Positions 47,759-55,124 of a stretch of DNA of 64,000 nt are shown piece by piece. The position numbers were made by a program, and so were the translations under genes. Source of the DNA: JBEKUY01 sp049514555 (GTDB lineage: Bacteria > Acidobacteriota > Terriglobia > Acidiferrales > UBA7541); contig JBEKUY010000001.1 in NCBI GenBank assembly GCA_049514555.1, forward strand, positions 186,001 through 250,000, given 5' to 3'. A model generated the notes under the pieces. The model had not been told where the DNA came from and ran no database searches. It was given only the letters and a program-made list of their open reading frames with translations. Numbering within the stretch: the first letter of the stretch is position 1; each line of letters opens with the position of its first letter.

Positions 47759-48760
47759 ATGAAAGCCATACTCTTCGAGGTAAAGGACCCGGAGCGAGCG
47801 TATATCGAAGAGCGGCTGCGCGGCTGGACACTGTATTTCGCCGCCGTGGGCACGGATCCGCTCGACGCGGCCGCGGAACATGCCGACGCCGAATGTTTCT
47901 CGGTGTTTATCCGGCCGCCGCTCACGGAGAAGACGCTTGCCGGATTTCCTGCGCTGAAGCTGATTGCCACGCGCTCGACCGGTTACGACCACATTGATCT
48001 CGATGCTTGCCGGAAACGGGGAATCGCCGTGACAAACGTTCCATCCTACGGCGAGAACACCGTCGCGGAGCATACCTTCGCACTGATTCTGATGCTCTCC
48101 CGGAAGGTGCACCAATCCTACAACCAGGTGCGCGCGGGGAACGTGGAGCGGGCCATGCTGACCGGTTTCGACTTGCAGGGGAAGACCCTAGGGGTCATCG
48201 GTGCTGGGCGCATCGGTCTGCATGCGATCCGCATCGGGCGAGGGTTCGGAATGCGCGTGCTTGCCTACGACACCAGACAGGATCACTTTCTGGCGGACCT
48301 GCTGGGTTTTCAGTACGTTCGGCTCGAGACCCTGCTGGAAGAAAGCGACATCGTGTCGCTCCATTGCCCGCTACTGCCGGCCACGCGGCATCTGATCGGC
48401 CGGGAACAACTGCAGCGGATGAAGAAGGGCGCGCTGCTGGTGAACACGGCGCGCGGCGGGCTGGTGGATACCGATGCGTTGGTGGACGCGCTCGAGTCGG
48501 GAAAGCTGAGCGGAGCGGGATTGGACGTGGTCGAAGGCGAGGAATTCATCCAGGAAGAACACCAGCTCCTGGAGAAGCCGCAAAGCATCGAGACCTTGCG
48601 GGCGGCAGTTCGCAACCGCGTGCTGCTTGCGCGGGATGACGTCGTGTTCACGCCGCACAACGCCTTCAACAGCCGGGAAGCGATGCAGCGGATTCTGGAC
48701 ACGACCATCGAGAACCTGGAAGCGTACCGGGCCGGAAAGCTGATCAACCGGGTGGCCTGA
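47759..48760 (+). CDS. D-isomer-specific 2-hydroxyacid dehydrogenase (D-lactate dehydrogenase-like)
   Basis: A 333-residue NAD-dependent dehydrogenase. The catalytic-domain core has LIATRSTGYDHIDLDACRKRGIAVTNVPSYGENTVAEHTFALIL. The NAD Rossmann motif is GVIGAGRIGLHAIRIGRGFGMRV near 147-169. The catalytic triad regions are NTARGGLVDTDAL (Arg), LDVVEGEE (Glu) and TPHNAFNSREA (His). The pattern is closest to D-lactate dehydrogenases, but phosphoglycerate or other hydroxyacid specificity is possible. It lies between leuS and guaA, co-directional with short gaps. Confidence 0.85.
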   Translation: MKAILFEVKDPERAYIEERLRGWTLYFAAVGTDPLDAAAEHADAECFSVFIRPPLTEKTLAGFPALKLIATRSTGYDHIDLDACRKRGIAVTNVPSYGENTVAEHTFALILMLSRKVHQSYNQVRAGNVERAMLTGFDLQGKTLGVIGAGRIGLHAIRIGRGFGMRVLAYDTRQDHFLADLLGFQYVRLETLLEESDIVSLHCPLLPATRHLIGREQLQRMKKGALLVNTARGGLVDTDALVDALESGKLSGAGLDVVEGEEFIQEEHQLLEKPQSIETLRAAVRNRVLLARDDVVFTPHNAFNSREAMQRILDTTIENLEAYRAGKLINRVA

Positions 48761-48784
48761 AGTTCGAGGGAGAGAAGGGAAGTC

Positions 48785-50341
48785 ATGACGGAACGCGGCG
48801 GCGTAGTGGTGCTGGACTTTGGCGGGCAGTATACGCAGCTCATCGCGCGGCGAATTCGCGAGCAGCAGGTGTTTTCTGCGATTCTGCCGTGCACTGCGCC
48901 CATCGCCGAGATCCGGAAGCTTGAACCGGTGGGCCTGGTCCTTTCGGGCGGGCCGAGCTCGGTGTATGACGCGGAGGCGCCGGTTTGCGATCCTCAGGTG
49001 CTGCGCATGGCCGTGCCGGTGCTGGGGATTTGCTACGGGATGCAGTGGATCGCGAAGACGATGGGCGGAGCCGTCGAGAAAGCCGAAAGGCGGGAATACG
49101 GACGCGCCAAGCTCGAGATACAAGAGGAATCGCAGCTTTTCGCGGGCCTGCCGAAAACGCTGAGCATCTGGAACAGTCACGGAGATCACGTGCGGTCGCT
49201 GCCGCCGGGCTTCCGCGTCACGGGGAAAACGGTGAACGCTGTCGCGGCGGCGGAGAACCCGGAACAAAGGATCTACGCGGTCCAGTTCCACCCGGAAGTG
49301 CGGCACACCGACCACGGAACCGACATTCTGCGCAATTTTTTGTTCGGCGTCTGCAAAGCGCAGCAGAACTGGAGCGGAGCGGCCTTCATCCGGGACAGCG
49401 TGGAGGCCATCCGGCGAGCAGCCGGAACTCACCAAGCGATTTGCGCACTCAGTGGCGGCGTGGATTCGGCGGTCGCAGCGCTCTTGGTGCATCGGGCCAT
49501 TGGTGACCGGCTGACCAACGTCTTCGTGGACACGGGGCTCCTGCGAAAGAACGAGTTTGCCGACACACTGGAACTGTTGCGCGGGCGGCTGGGCCTGCGC
49601 GTGCTCGGTGTGGATGCAAGAGAGGCGTTTCTTGGACGGTTACGAGGAGTTGGAGATCCGGAAGAAAAACGCCGGCGCATCGGGAACGAATTCATCGCAG
49701 TCTTCGCACAGCAGGCGCGTGAGCTGCAGGCGGCCAACGCGCACGGCGACATCAAGTTCTTGGTACAGGGAACGCTTTATCCCGACGTGATCGAGTCGGT
49801 GTCGGTCAAAGGGCCTTCAGCGACTATCAAGACGCACCACAACGTGGGCGGGCTTCCCGATGAGATGCCTTTCACGCTCATCGAACCGCTGCGTGATCTC
49901 TTCAAAGACGAGGTGCGGCGGATCGGGGCCGAACTGGGCTTGCCGGAAGAGATGCTCGTGAAGCACCCTTTTCCCGGGCCGGGGCTGGCCGTTCGGCTGC
50001 TGGGAGAAGTCACCCCCGAGGGGTTGGATACGCTGCGCGAGGCCGACGCGATTGTCGTGGAGGAGATTCGCCGCGCCGGGCTTTACAACAAGGTGTGGCA
50101 GGCGTTTGCGGTTCTGCTGCCGGTGCGAAGCGTGGGGGTGATGGGGGACGGAAGAAGCTACGGGTTCACGGCCGCGGTGCGTGTGGTGGAGTCAGAGGAC
50201 GCGATGACAGCGGACTGGGCGCGGCTCCCGGCGGAAGTGCTCGAGCGAATTTCGAGCCGAATCGTGAACGAGGTGCGCGGAGTGACCCGGGTCGTCTACG
50301 ACATTACGTCGAAGCCGCCAAGCACGATTGAGTGGGAATAA
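48785..50341 (+). CDS. guaA: GMP synthase (glutamine-hydrolysing)
   Basis: Amidates XMP to GMP with ATP and glutamine; 518 residues. The class I glutamine amidotransferase domain begins VVVLDFGGQYTQLIARRIRE. It has the nucleophile Cys83 in LGICYGMQWIAKTMGG and the His-Glu pair in VQFHPEVRHTDHG. The ATP pyrophosphatase domain has the P-loop ALSGGVDSAVAALLVHRA at about 220-237. The C-terminal dimerisation domain ends KPPSTIEWE, the conserved terminus. The ATG has GGGAAG six bases upstream. Nothing resembling a guaB gene is adjacent. Confidence 0.97.
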   Translation: MTERGGVVVLDFGGQYTQLIARRIREQQVFSAILPCTAPIAEIRKLEPVGLVLSGGPSSVYDAEAPVCDPQVLRMAVPVLGICYGMQWIAKTMGGAVEKAERREYGRAKLEIQEESQLFAGLPKTLSIWNSHGDHVRSLPPGFRVTGKTVNAVAAAENPEQRIYAVQFHPEVRHTDHGTDILRNFLFGVCKAQQNWSGAAFIRDSVEAIRRAAGTHQAICALSGGVDSAVAALLVHRAIGDRLTNVFVDTGLLRKNEFADTLELLRGRLGLRVLGVDAREAFLGRLRGVGDPEEKRRRIGNEFIAVFAQQARELQAANAHGDIKFLVQGTLYPDVIESVSVKGPSATIKTHHNVGGLPDEMPFTLIEPLRDLFKDEVRRIGAELGLPEEMLVKHPFPGPGLAVRLLGEVTPEGLDTLREADAIVVEEIRRAGLYNKVWQAFAVLLPVRSVGVMGDGRSYGFTAAVRVVESEDAMTADWARLPAEVLERISSRIVNEVRGVTRVVYDITSKPPSTIEWE

Positions 50342-50430
50342 AGAACTGCGGGAGAGCCTTCCAGAGAGACAAAATCCCCTGCGCGCCTCTGCGCTTAGGG
50401 AATAGCCAATGATCAAAACTGCTCAAAGCA

Positions 50431-50459
50431 GCAAACCGCTGACAACGTCAGCGGTTTGC
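50431..50459 (-). terminator. Hairpin overlapping the XRE stop codon
   Basis: Perfect 13-bp stem: GCAAACCGCTGAC (50431-50443), 3-nt loop, GTCAGCGGTTTGC (50447-50459). On the minus strand it is followed by a small TGCT/AGCA hairpin and GTTTTGATC. The TGA of the XRE gene (50448-50450) lies within the stem, so translation to the stop would compete with hairpin formation. Confidence 0.6.
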
Positions 50460-50819
50460 CATCTTCTGAGCCATGTAAAGAAGCAACTTGCGGTCTTCCT
50501 CCTCGACTTTGCCGAGCAGTCGGCGCAACTTGTTGAGGAAGCGAGCTTCTTTACCGGTGCTACCCCAGGCAATCTCATCCGATGTCTTGCGCTTGGGTAG
50601 ATTGGGCAACTGCGGCGGCTCCTCGCCGTCATAAAAGAGTTGATAGAGTGGAACTTCGAGGGCGCGGGCGAGCTTCTCCAGGGTCTCGATGGCCGGAACG
50701 GTATGACCGTTCTCGACTCGAGAAATGTAACAGCGAAGCAGGCCGGTACGCTTTTCGATGTCCCCTTGGGAGAACTTCTTCTCTTCGCGCATGGCGCGAA
50801 GGCGGTCACCGATAATCAT
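50448..50819 (-). CDS. XRE-family HTH transcriptional regulator
   Basis: A 123-residue DNA-binding protein. The N-terminal Cro/C1-type helix-turn-helix domain spans about residues 5-60 (LRAMREEKKFSQGDIEKRTGLLRCYISRVENGHTVPAIETLEKLARALEV as separate helices) and PLYQLFYDGEEPP follows. A basic, helical C-terminal part (RFLNKLRRLLGKVEEEDRKLLLYMAQKM) may dimerise. The predicted transcription start coincides with the ATG, and no Shine-Dalgarno is present, so the mRNA may be leaderless. Divergent from the sigma-factor gene, which is a natural candidate target along with itself. Confidence 0.82.
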   Translation of the reverse strand: MIIGDRLRAMREEKKFSQGDIEKRTGLLRCYISRVENGHTVPAIETLEKLARALEVPLYQLFYDGEEPPQLPNLPKRKTSDEIAWGSTGKEARFLNKLRRLLGKVEEEDRKLLLYMAQKMANR

Positions 50820-50825
50820 ATCGCC

Positions 50826-50855
50826 ATTATTCCATGCGGGTTATGTTGGAGGCAA
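50826..50855 (-). promoter_or_regulatory. Promoter candidate for the XRE gene
   Basis: Minus-strand TTGCCT (50850-50855), an 18-bp spacer and AATAAT (50826-50831). The predicted start of transcription falls at or one base from the initiating A at 50819. Confidence 0.45.
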
Positions 50856-50934
50856 GACAATTCTTTCACTGCCAGGGCCGGGGGCAATTGCTATGATGCG
50901 GGCCAGGGCGAAAAGAGGGTGTAACCCGGGAACC

Positions 50935-51636
50935 ATGGTAAACGTCCCAAGAATGCGGGCAGAATCCGGGCCGTCCGGCCCGGCCTCCGAAAACAGGGAA
51001 GTGGAGACCGGCCGGAAGCACGGGGCGGCGGAAGAGCGCGAACTCGTACGCCGGGCGCAGGAAGGCGATGGCGAAGCCTATGAGGTGCTCGTCAAACGGC
51101 ATCAGCAGCGCGTCTTCGCGGTGGTAAGAGGGATTCTGCGGCGCTCGGAGGATATTGAGGACGTTGCGCAACAAGTTTTTGTCAAGGCCTACTTTTCGCT
51201 GCGGCGCTTCGACCAGCGCTCCGCGCTGGGGACCTGGCTGTACAAGATCGCGGTGAACGAGTGCTGGGATTACCTGCGCAAGAAGAAAGTTCGGCCCTTG
51301 CTGTACGACGCGGACATGAGCGAGGAACAGTCGCGCCAGGCAGCGGCGGCGCTCGAATCCACGAGCAGCGGGCCCGGCGAGGATACCCCGAAGCGTTTGG
51401 AGTTGCGCCAGCAGATCGACCGATTGTTCGAAGCGCTGGATGAGCGCGACCGGCTGATGCTGGTGATGAAAGAAGTGGAAGGGTTTTCGGTGGAAGAGAT
51501 CGGCGAAAGTCTGGGTCTCAACGTAAACACGGTCAAGGTGCGTCTGTTTCGAGCGCGAACGCGGCTCTCGCAGCTCTACCGGAGGAAGTGGCGGCGCGGG
51601 AAATCGGATCAAAGAAGTGGACGGAAACCTGTTTAA
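50935..51636 (+). CDS. ECF-subfamily RNA polymerase sigma factor (RpoE-like)
   Basis: A 233-residue sigma factor. Region 2 reads LVRRAQEGDGEAYEVLVKRH, then DIEDVAQQVFVKAYFSLRRFDQRSALGTWLYKIAVNECWDYLRKKK. Region 4 is LFEALDERDRLMLVMKEVEGFSVEEIGESLGLNVNTVKVRLFRARTRLSQL. No region 3 is present, as in group 4 sigmas. The start is uncertain: ATG 50935 is used, and ATG 50953 is equally reasonable. It is followed by a zinc-finger anti-sigma gene whose ATG is 13 bp past the stop, and then a Spy-like gene, forming an envelope-stress-type module. Confidence 0.9.
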   Translation: MVNVPRMRAESGPSGPASENREVETGRKHGAAEERELVRRAQEGDGEAYEVLVKRHQQRVFAVVRGILRRSEDIEDVAQQVFVKAYFSLRRFDQRSALGTWLYKIAVNECWDYLRKKKVRPLLYDADMSEEQSRQAAAALESTSSGPGEDTPKRLELRQQIDRLFEALDERDRLMLVMKEVEGFSVEEIGESLGLNVNTVKVRLFRARTRLSQLYRRKWRRGKSDQRSGRKPV

Positions 51637-51649
51637 GGGAGAGGGGACC

Positions 51650-52159
51650 ATGTGGCGGCAAAGAATACTAGGTTCCTGCTGGTGGCAGCGTAAGGGCTTG
51701 CGTACCCTGGCGGAGAATGCGGCCGAAGGCCATTCGGCGGAGGAGTTGTCTGCGCAAGCGGGGCCGCGGCTTCGCGATCATCTTGCCGGCTGCGCTGCTT
51801 GCCGGATGCTCCTGCAGGACTCCCTAGAGGGACGCGACCTGATGCGTGCTGCGTATCGCCCGACGAAAGAGCTCGATCGTGGATTTGCGCGCCGGGTGAT
51901 GGCCACGATCCGCTCGCTGGAAGCAGAACGCTCGTCCGCGGCGAATCTCTGGGTGGCGGTGCAGACCCTGGCGACGCGAGTCGCATGGGTTGCGGCACTC
52001 GTTTTGCTTGTGGCTTCGGGGTGGCTGTACCAGCAGCGCACGGCGCAGGCGCCTCCAGCGAGCGGCCAGGACTACACGTCCGACCGCTTCCTGGAACCGG
52101 CGCCCCAAGTTGCAAGCCCGGATGACGCGCTTGCGAGCCTGGGGGAGGGTCAAGAATGA
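51650..52159 (+). CDS. Zinc-finger anti-sigma factor, single-pass membrane protein
   Basis: A 169-residue protein with the anti-sigma zinc-binding motif HxxxCxxC (HLAGCAAC) in the N-terminal cytosolic part, and a membrane helix TRVAWVAALVLLVASGWLYQ near 108-128. A short Pro/Ala-rich periplasmic tail follows. It probably sequesters the upstream ECF sigma factor and releases it on envelope stress. ATG 51650 is chosen because AGGGAGAGGGG stands directly before it; an ATG at 51617 would overlap the sigma gene. The stop overlaps the next ATG by 4 bp. Confidence 0.8.
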   Translation: MWRQRILGSCWWQRKGLRTLAENAAEGHSAEELSAQAGPRLRDHLAGCAACRMLLQDSLEGRDLMRAAYRPTKELDRGFARRVMATIRSLEAERSSAANLWVAVQTLATRVAWVAALVLLVASGWLYQQRTAQAPPASGQDYTSDRFLEPAPQVASPDDALASLGEGQE

Positions 52160-52563
52160 GTACTGCTCCTCAAACGAAAAAGGCGGCCTACTGGGTATTT
52201 GCCGTACTTCTGCTCGGGCTGGCTCTGGGCGGGGTAGCAGGGTTCGCCCTGGCACGGCACCACGGTCTCCTGGCAGGGCAATTGAGGCACGAGACGGTCG
52301 AGGGGCGCCGGGAGCGCCATCGGGCACAGTTGAAGGCTGAGCTTGGTCTCACCGACGATCAGCAGAAGCGCGTGGACGAGATTGTTGCCGCGCTACGCGC
52401 CAAGTATCGGGCCATTGAGGAACAATCAGGCCCGCAAATCGATGCTGCCCGGCAACAGGCGAGGAATGAGATTCGCGCGGTTCTCACGCCGGAACAGAGG
52501 CGCAAGTTTGAAGATTTTCTCCGCCGACTGGATGAAGACCGGAAGAAACACCATCCGGAGTAG
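52156..52563 (+). CDS. Spy/CpxP-like periplasmic protein (heavy-metal sensor-like)
   Basis: A 135-residue protein with an N-terminal membrane segment or signal (YWVFAVLLLGLALGGVAGFALA) and a wholly helical, charged periplasmic part. The two LTxxQ motifs typical of Spy/CpxP-type proteins are present: LGLTDDQQKRVDEI and VLTPEQRRKFEDFLRRLDEDRKK. His-rich ends (ARHHGLL and KKHHPE) might bind metal. Such proteins act as chaperones or inhibitory sensors in envelope stress. It overlaps the anti-sigma gene by 4 bp, so it may feed the stress signal to it. Confidence 0.72.
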   Translation: MSTAPQTKKAAYWVFAVLLLGLALGGVAGFALARHHGLLAGQLRHETVEGRRERHRAQLKAELGLTDDQQKRVDEIVAALRAKYRAIEEQSGPQIDAARQQARNEIRAVLTPEQRRKFEDFLRRLDEDRKKHHPE

Positions 52564-52598
52564 GCGCCACTTCAACTGCAGCTCCTCCTAGCCACGCA

Positions 52599-53072
52599 CT
52601 AGAAGGGAATATCTTCGTCGGAAACCTCGGGGCCTGGGCTGGCAGGATGCTCGTCTCCGACTTGAGAATAAGAGTCGGCGTCGGAAGCGCCAGACGGAGT
52701 GGTTCCGGCCCCAGCCGCCGCACCGGCGCCTACGGACGCGTCGCTGCGGCTGCCGAGCATGCGGAAATTGTTGGCCACGATCTCGAAGCTGGTCCGCTTC
52801 TGTCCTTCCTTGTCGTTCCACTCGCGTGACTGGATGCGGCCCTCAACGAAGATCAGCGAACCCTTTTTCAGGTATTGCTGGGCGATTTCAGCCTGCTTGC
52901 CCCACACGACAATCTTGTGCCACTCGGTGCGCTTCTGCCGCTCCCCATTGCGGTCCTTGTAGGTTTCATCCGTCGCCAGCGAGAAATTGGCCACGGCCTG
53001 GCCTCCCCCTGTGTAGCGAGTCTCGGGATCGCGGCCCAGGCGTCCAACGAGGATCACCTTGTTAACAGACAT
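52599..53072 (-). CDS. ssb: Single-stranded DNA-binding protein
   Basis: A 157-residue SSB. The OB fold starts MSVNKVILVGRLGRDPETRYTGGGQAVANFSLATDE, then RTEWHKIVVWGKQAEIAQQYLKKGSLIFVEGRIQSREW. A flexible Ala/Gly/Ser-rich linker leads to the acidic tip SDEDIPF that binds repair and replication partners. ATG 53072 is chosen: AGGGGG stands eight bases upstream, and the 50-residue in-frame upstream extension is not SSB-like. Downstream of the Tol-Pal cluster on the same strand, with a 162-bp spacer. Confidence 0.95.
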   Translation of the reverse strand: MSVNKVILVGRLGRDPETRYTGGGQAVANFSLATDETYKDRNGERQKRTEWHKIVVWGKQAEIAQQYLKKGSLIFVEGRIQSREWNDKEGQKRTSFEIVANNFRMLGSRSDASVGAGAAAGAGTTPSGASDADSYSQVGDEHPASPGPEVSDEDIPF

Positions 53073-53180
53073 AGAGATACCCCCTGCGGCGAGGAAGATA
53101 ACACGGGGGTCGCAGAAATGGAAATGCGATATGGCAGTGGGAATCCTGCCGCCTGCCGGGTGACGACGTTCGGGAGAGGG

Positions 53181-53194
53181 TCCCTGCGTTTCGC
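53181..53194. repeat. 14-bp direct repeat, copy 1
   Basis: TCCCTGCGTTTCGC, in the cpoB-ssb spacer. It is identical to 55111-55124, just after the tolB stop, so the two copies bracket pal and cpoB. Confidence 0.5.
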
Positions 53195-53209
53195 CCGGGA
53201 CGGATAGGC

Positions 53210-53227
53210 CCGCCGTCAGCACGGCGG
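53210..53227 (-). terminator. Hairpin downstream of cpoB
   Basis: CCGCCGT (53210-53216), loop CAGC, ACGGCGG (53221-53227), seven bases after the cpoB stop on the minus strand. There is no U-tract, so it may be a 3'-stabilising hairpin. Confidence 0.35.
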
Positions 53228-53234
53228 ATCGCTT

Positions 53235-54128
53235 CTAGTGAGTGGCCGACGAGACAGTTATGCCCAGATCATGGAGCGTGGCCCGCGCTCGCTTCGCCTC
53301 ATCAGTGCCCGGATAGCGGCGAACGACTTCACGCAGCTCGCGCACCCCGGCCGCCTTCTGGCCGAGCGCGATCAGAGCTGTGCCCTTCTTGAACCTTGCC
53401 GGAGCAAGCTTGAAGCTGCTGGGGTAATTCTTCAAGACTTTGTCATATTCCGCGACCGCGTCGTCGTACTTCTTCTGCACATAGAAGATTTCGCCCAAGT
53501 AGAACTGAGCATTGGAGGCCAGATCGGTCCCGGGATAATACTTCAGATAGTCCTGAAACTCCTGCCTGGCGAGGTCGTACTTGCCGCTGGTGATATCGCG
53601 GAGAGCGTTGGAATAGAGGGTATCAGCCGAAATGGGTGGTGCTGCCGGCGCACCAGGATTCACCGCGCCGGAGGAATCTGTGGAGACGCCCGAAGCGCCC
53701 GAAGAAAGCTTCGCGTCAAGACTCTGGACGGTGCTCTGGAGGTCGGTGAGCTGCTGGTTCAGCTTGCCGATGCGCACCTTGATCTCCTCGAGATTGTCCG
53801 AGAGCCCCTGAACTTGCGTGGACATGGTATCCAAGCGTGAGCCGGAGCTGGCTTGAACATCGAGGACGGATTTCTGCAGGTTGCCCATGGAAGCGCTCAT
53901 CCTGTTGACGGCATCAGTCGATTGGCCGATGAGTGTCTTGAGGACGGCCTGATTCTGGTCCATCGAGCTTTGCATGTCACGCTGGCCCTGGATCAGCAGG
54001 GTGACGTCCTGCTGCAGAGCAATGATCTCCCGGGCCACCGCCTCTGCTGGCCGCGGACCAACCAACGACGCGCCAATGGCCCCGGCCAAAACAGCGGCAC
54101 CAAACCACACGACCTCACGAGTACGCAC
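53235..54128 (-). CDS. cpoB: Tol-Pal system protein CpoB (YbgF)
   Basis: A periplasmic coordinator of peptidoglycan synthesis and outer-membrane constriction; 297 residues. An N-terminal hydrophobic segment (WFGAAVLAGAIGASLVG) is followed by a long coiled coil at about 33-145 (IIALQQDVTLLIQGQRDMQSS and later heptads). A Ser/Pro/Ala linker and C-terminal TPRs follow: LYSNALRDITSGKYDLARQEFQDYLKYYP, AQFYLGEIFYVQKKYDDAVAEYDKVLKNYP and KKGTALIALGQKAAGVRELREVVRRYP. The start is GTG with AAGGAG seven bases upstream. An out-of-frame ATG sits inside the Shine-Dalgarno spacing. Last gene of the Tol cluster. Confidence 0.9.
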   Translation of the reverse strand: MRTREVVWFGAAVLAGAIGASLVGPRPAEAVAREIIALQQDVTLLIQGQRDMQSSMDQNQAVLKTLIGQSTDAVNRMSASMGNLQKSVLDVQASSGSRLDTMSTQVQGLSDNLEEIKVRIGKLNQQLTDLQSTVQSLDAKLSSGASGVSTDSSGAVNPGAPAAPPISADTLYSNALRDITSGKYDLARQEFQDYLKYYPGTDLASNAQFYLGEIFYVQKKYDDAVAEYDKVLKNYPSSFKLAPARFKKGTALIALGQKAAGVRELREVVRRYPGTDEAKRARATLHDLGITVSSATH

Positions 54129-54151
54129 GAATCATCTCCTTATCCGAGGGG

Positions 54152-54209
54152 CGCGGCACGCTTCGCTCTCGAGTGCCGCGGCTTCCCGGCCAGAAGGGAG
54201 CCGCGGCAC
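54152..54209 (-). promoter_or_regulatory. Competing hairpins in the pal-cpoB spacer
   Basis: On the plus strand CGCGGCAC (54152-54159), GTGCCGCGGCTTCCC (54173-54187) and GGGAGCCGCGGCAC (54196-54209). The middle arm can pair with either neighbour: a 14-bp stem with one bulge on one side, an 8-bp stem on the other. The arm nearest cpoB lies 12-19 nt upstream of its AAGGAG, so the structures could modulate cpoB translation or protect the pal mRNA end. Confidence 0.45.
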
Positions 54210-54236
54210 TGGATTGCGGGTCTGATGGAACCGTCG

Positions 54237-54992
54237 TTAGTGGGCCAGAATGAAATGGCCGCGCCGGTTTTGCTGCCAGCATTCCTCATTGTGGTCCGTG
54301 CAGAACGGCTTTTCCTTGCCGTAACTGACCGTGTTCATGCGGTCGGCGGAAATGCCGAGGGAAACCAAGTACTGGCGAACGGCTTGGGCACGACGATCGC
54401 CCAGGGCGATGTTGTATTCAGTCGAGCCGCGCTCGTCGCAATGGCCTTCGATCGTCACCTTCACCTCCGGGTAGCGACGGAAAAAATCGCCGGTCTTGGC
54501 CAGCGCGTCGCGCGCATCCGCGCGAATGTCGGCTTTGTTGTAGTCAAAATAGGCGTCCTGAACTTCCTTGAGGAAAAGCTCCTCGACAGTCGGCTGAGGG
54601 GGCGGTGGCGGTGGCGGCGGTGGCTGCACCACGGTGACACTCGCTGAAGCATCGGCAGAACCACCGGGGCCAGTGGCCGTAATTGTGTACGCTGTGGAAT
54701 CGGACGGAGAGACTTTCGTCGACCCTTCCGGAGCCACGGTGCCGAGACCAGGCTCGAGCTTAAGCTCCGTGGCGTTGGTGGAAGACCACGTCAGGGTGGC
54801 CGATTCGCCCTTCTGGATCGAGCTGGGCGCAGCCTGCAGGGTCACTGTAGGCTTTGCCGGGGGCGGAGCGGGAGCGGGTGGCGGTGGCGCCGCAGCAGGT
54901 GGCGCATGATGGCAGCCAAACCCCAAAGCAGCGACGGCAAGTACAACCAGAAGAAAGAGAGTGCGATACTGTGTTCGCGATGTCTGGCGCAT
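54237..54992 (-). CDS. pal: Peptidoglycan-associated lipoprotein (Pal), with inserted Ig-like domain
   Basis: An outer-membrane lipoprotein of 251 residues. Lipobox LGFGC places the acylated Cys at about 27. A Pro/Ala linker precedes an Ig-like segment at about 48-123 (VTLQAAPSSIQKGESATLTWSSTNATELKLEP...TAYTITATGPGG). A poly-Pro linker then leads to the C-terminal OmpA domain: AYFDYNKADIRADARDAL, VTIEGHCDERGSTEYNIALGDRRAQAVRQYL and VSYGKEKPFC. The OmpA domain binds meso-DAP peptidoglycan and TolB. The Ig-like insertion is not found in E. coli Pal and lengthens the reach from the membrane. Confidence 0.92.
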   Translation of the reverse strand: MRQTSRTQYRTLFLLVVLAVAALGFGCHHAPPAAAPPPPAPAPPPAKPTVTLQAAPSSIQKGESATLTWSSTNATELKLEPGLGTVAPEGSTKVSPSDSTAYTITATGPGGSADASASVTVVQPPPPPPPPPQPTVEELFLKEVQDAYFDYNKADIRADARDALAKTGDFFRRYPEVKVTIEGHCDERGSTEYNIALGDRRAQAVRQYLVSLGISADRMNTVSYGKEKPFCTDHNEECWQQNRRGHFILAH

Positions 54993-55110
54993 GCTTTCGT
55001 TTCCTCCTCGAGCAATCTCTCCGCGTGAGAAGAACTGTCAAACTATCCTACCATCGAAATCGTGCTCAAAACCTTGAAATCTGGCCTGCTTCCTCAGACG
55101 TTTGCGGACA

Positions 55111-55124
55111 TCCCTGCGTTTCGC
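55111..55124. repeat. 14-bp direct repeat, copy 2
   Basis: TCCCTGCGTTTCGC, overlapping the last base of the tolB stop codon on the minus strand. Identical to 53181-53194. Confidence 0.5.
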
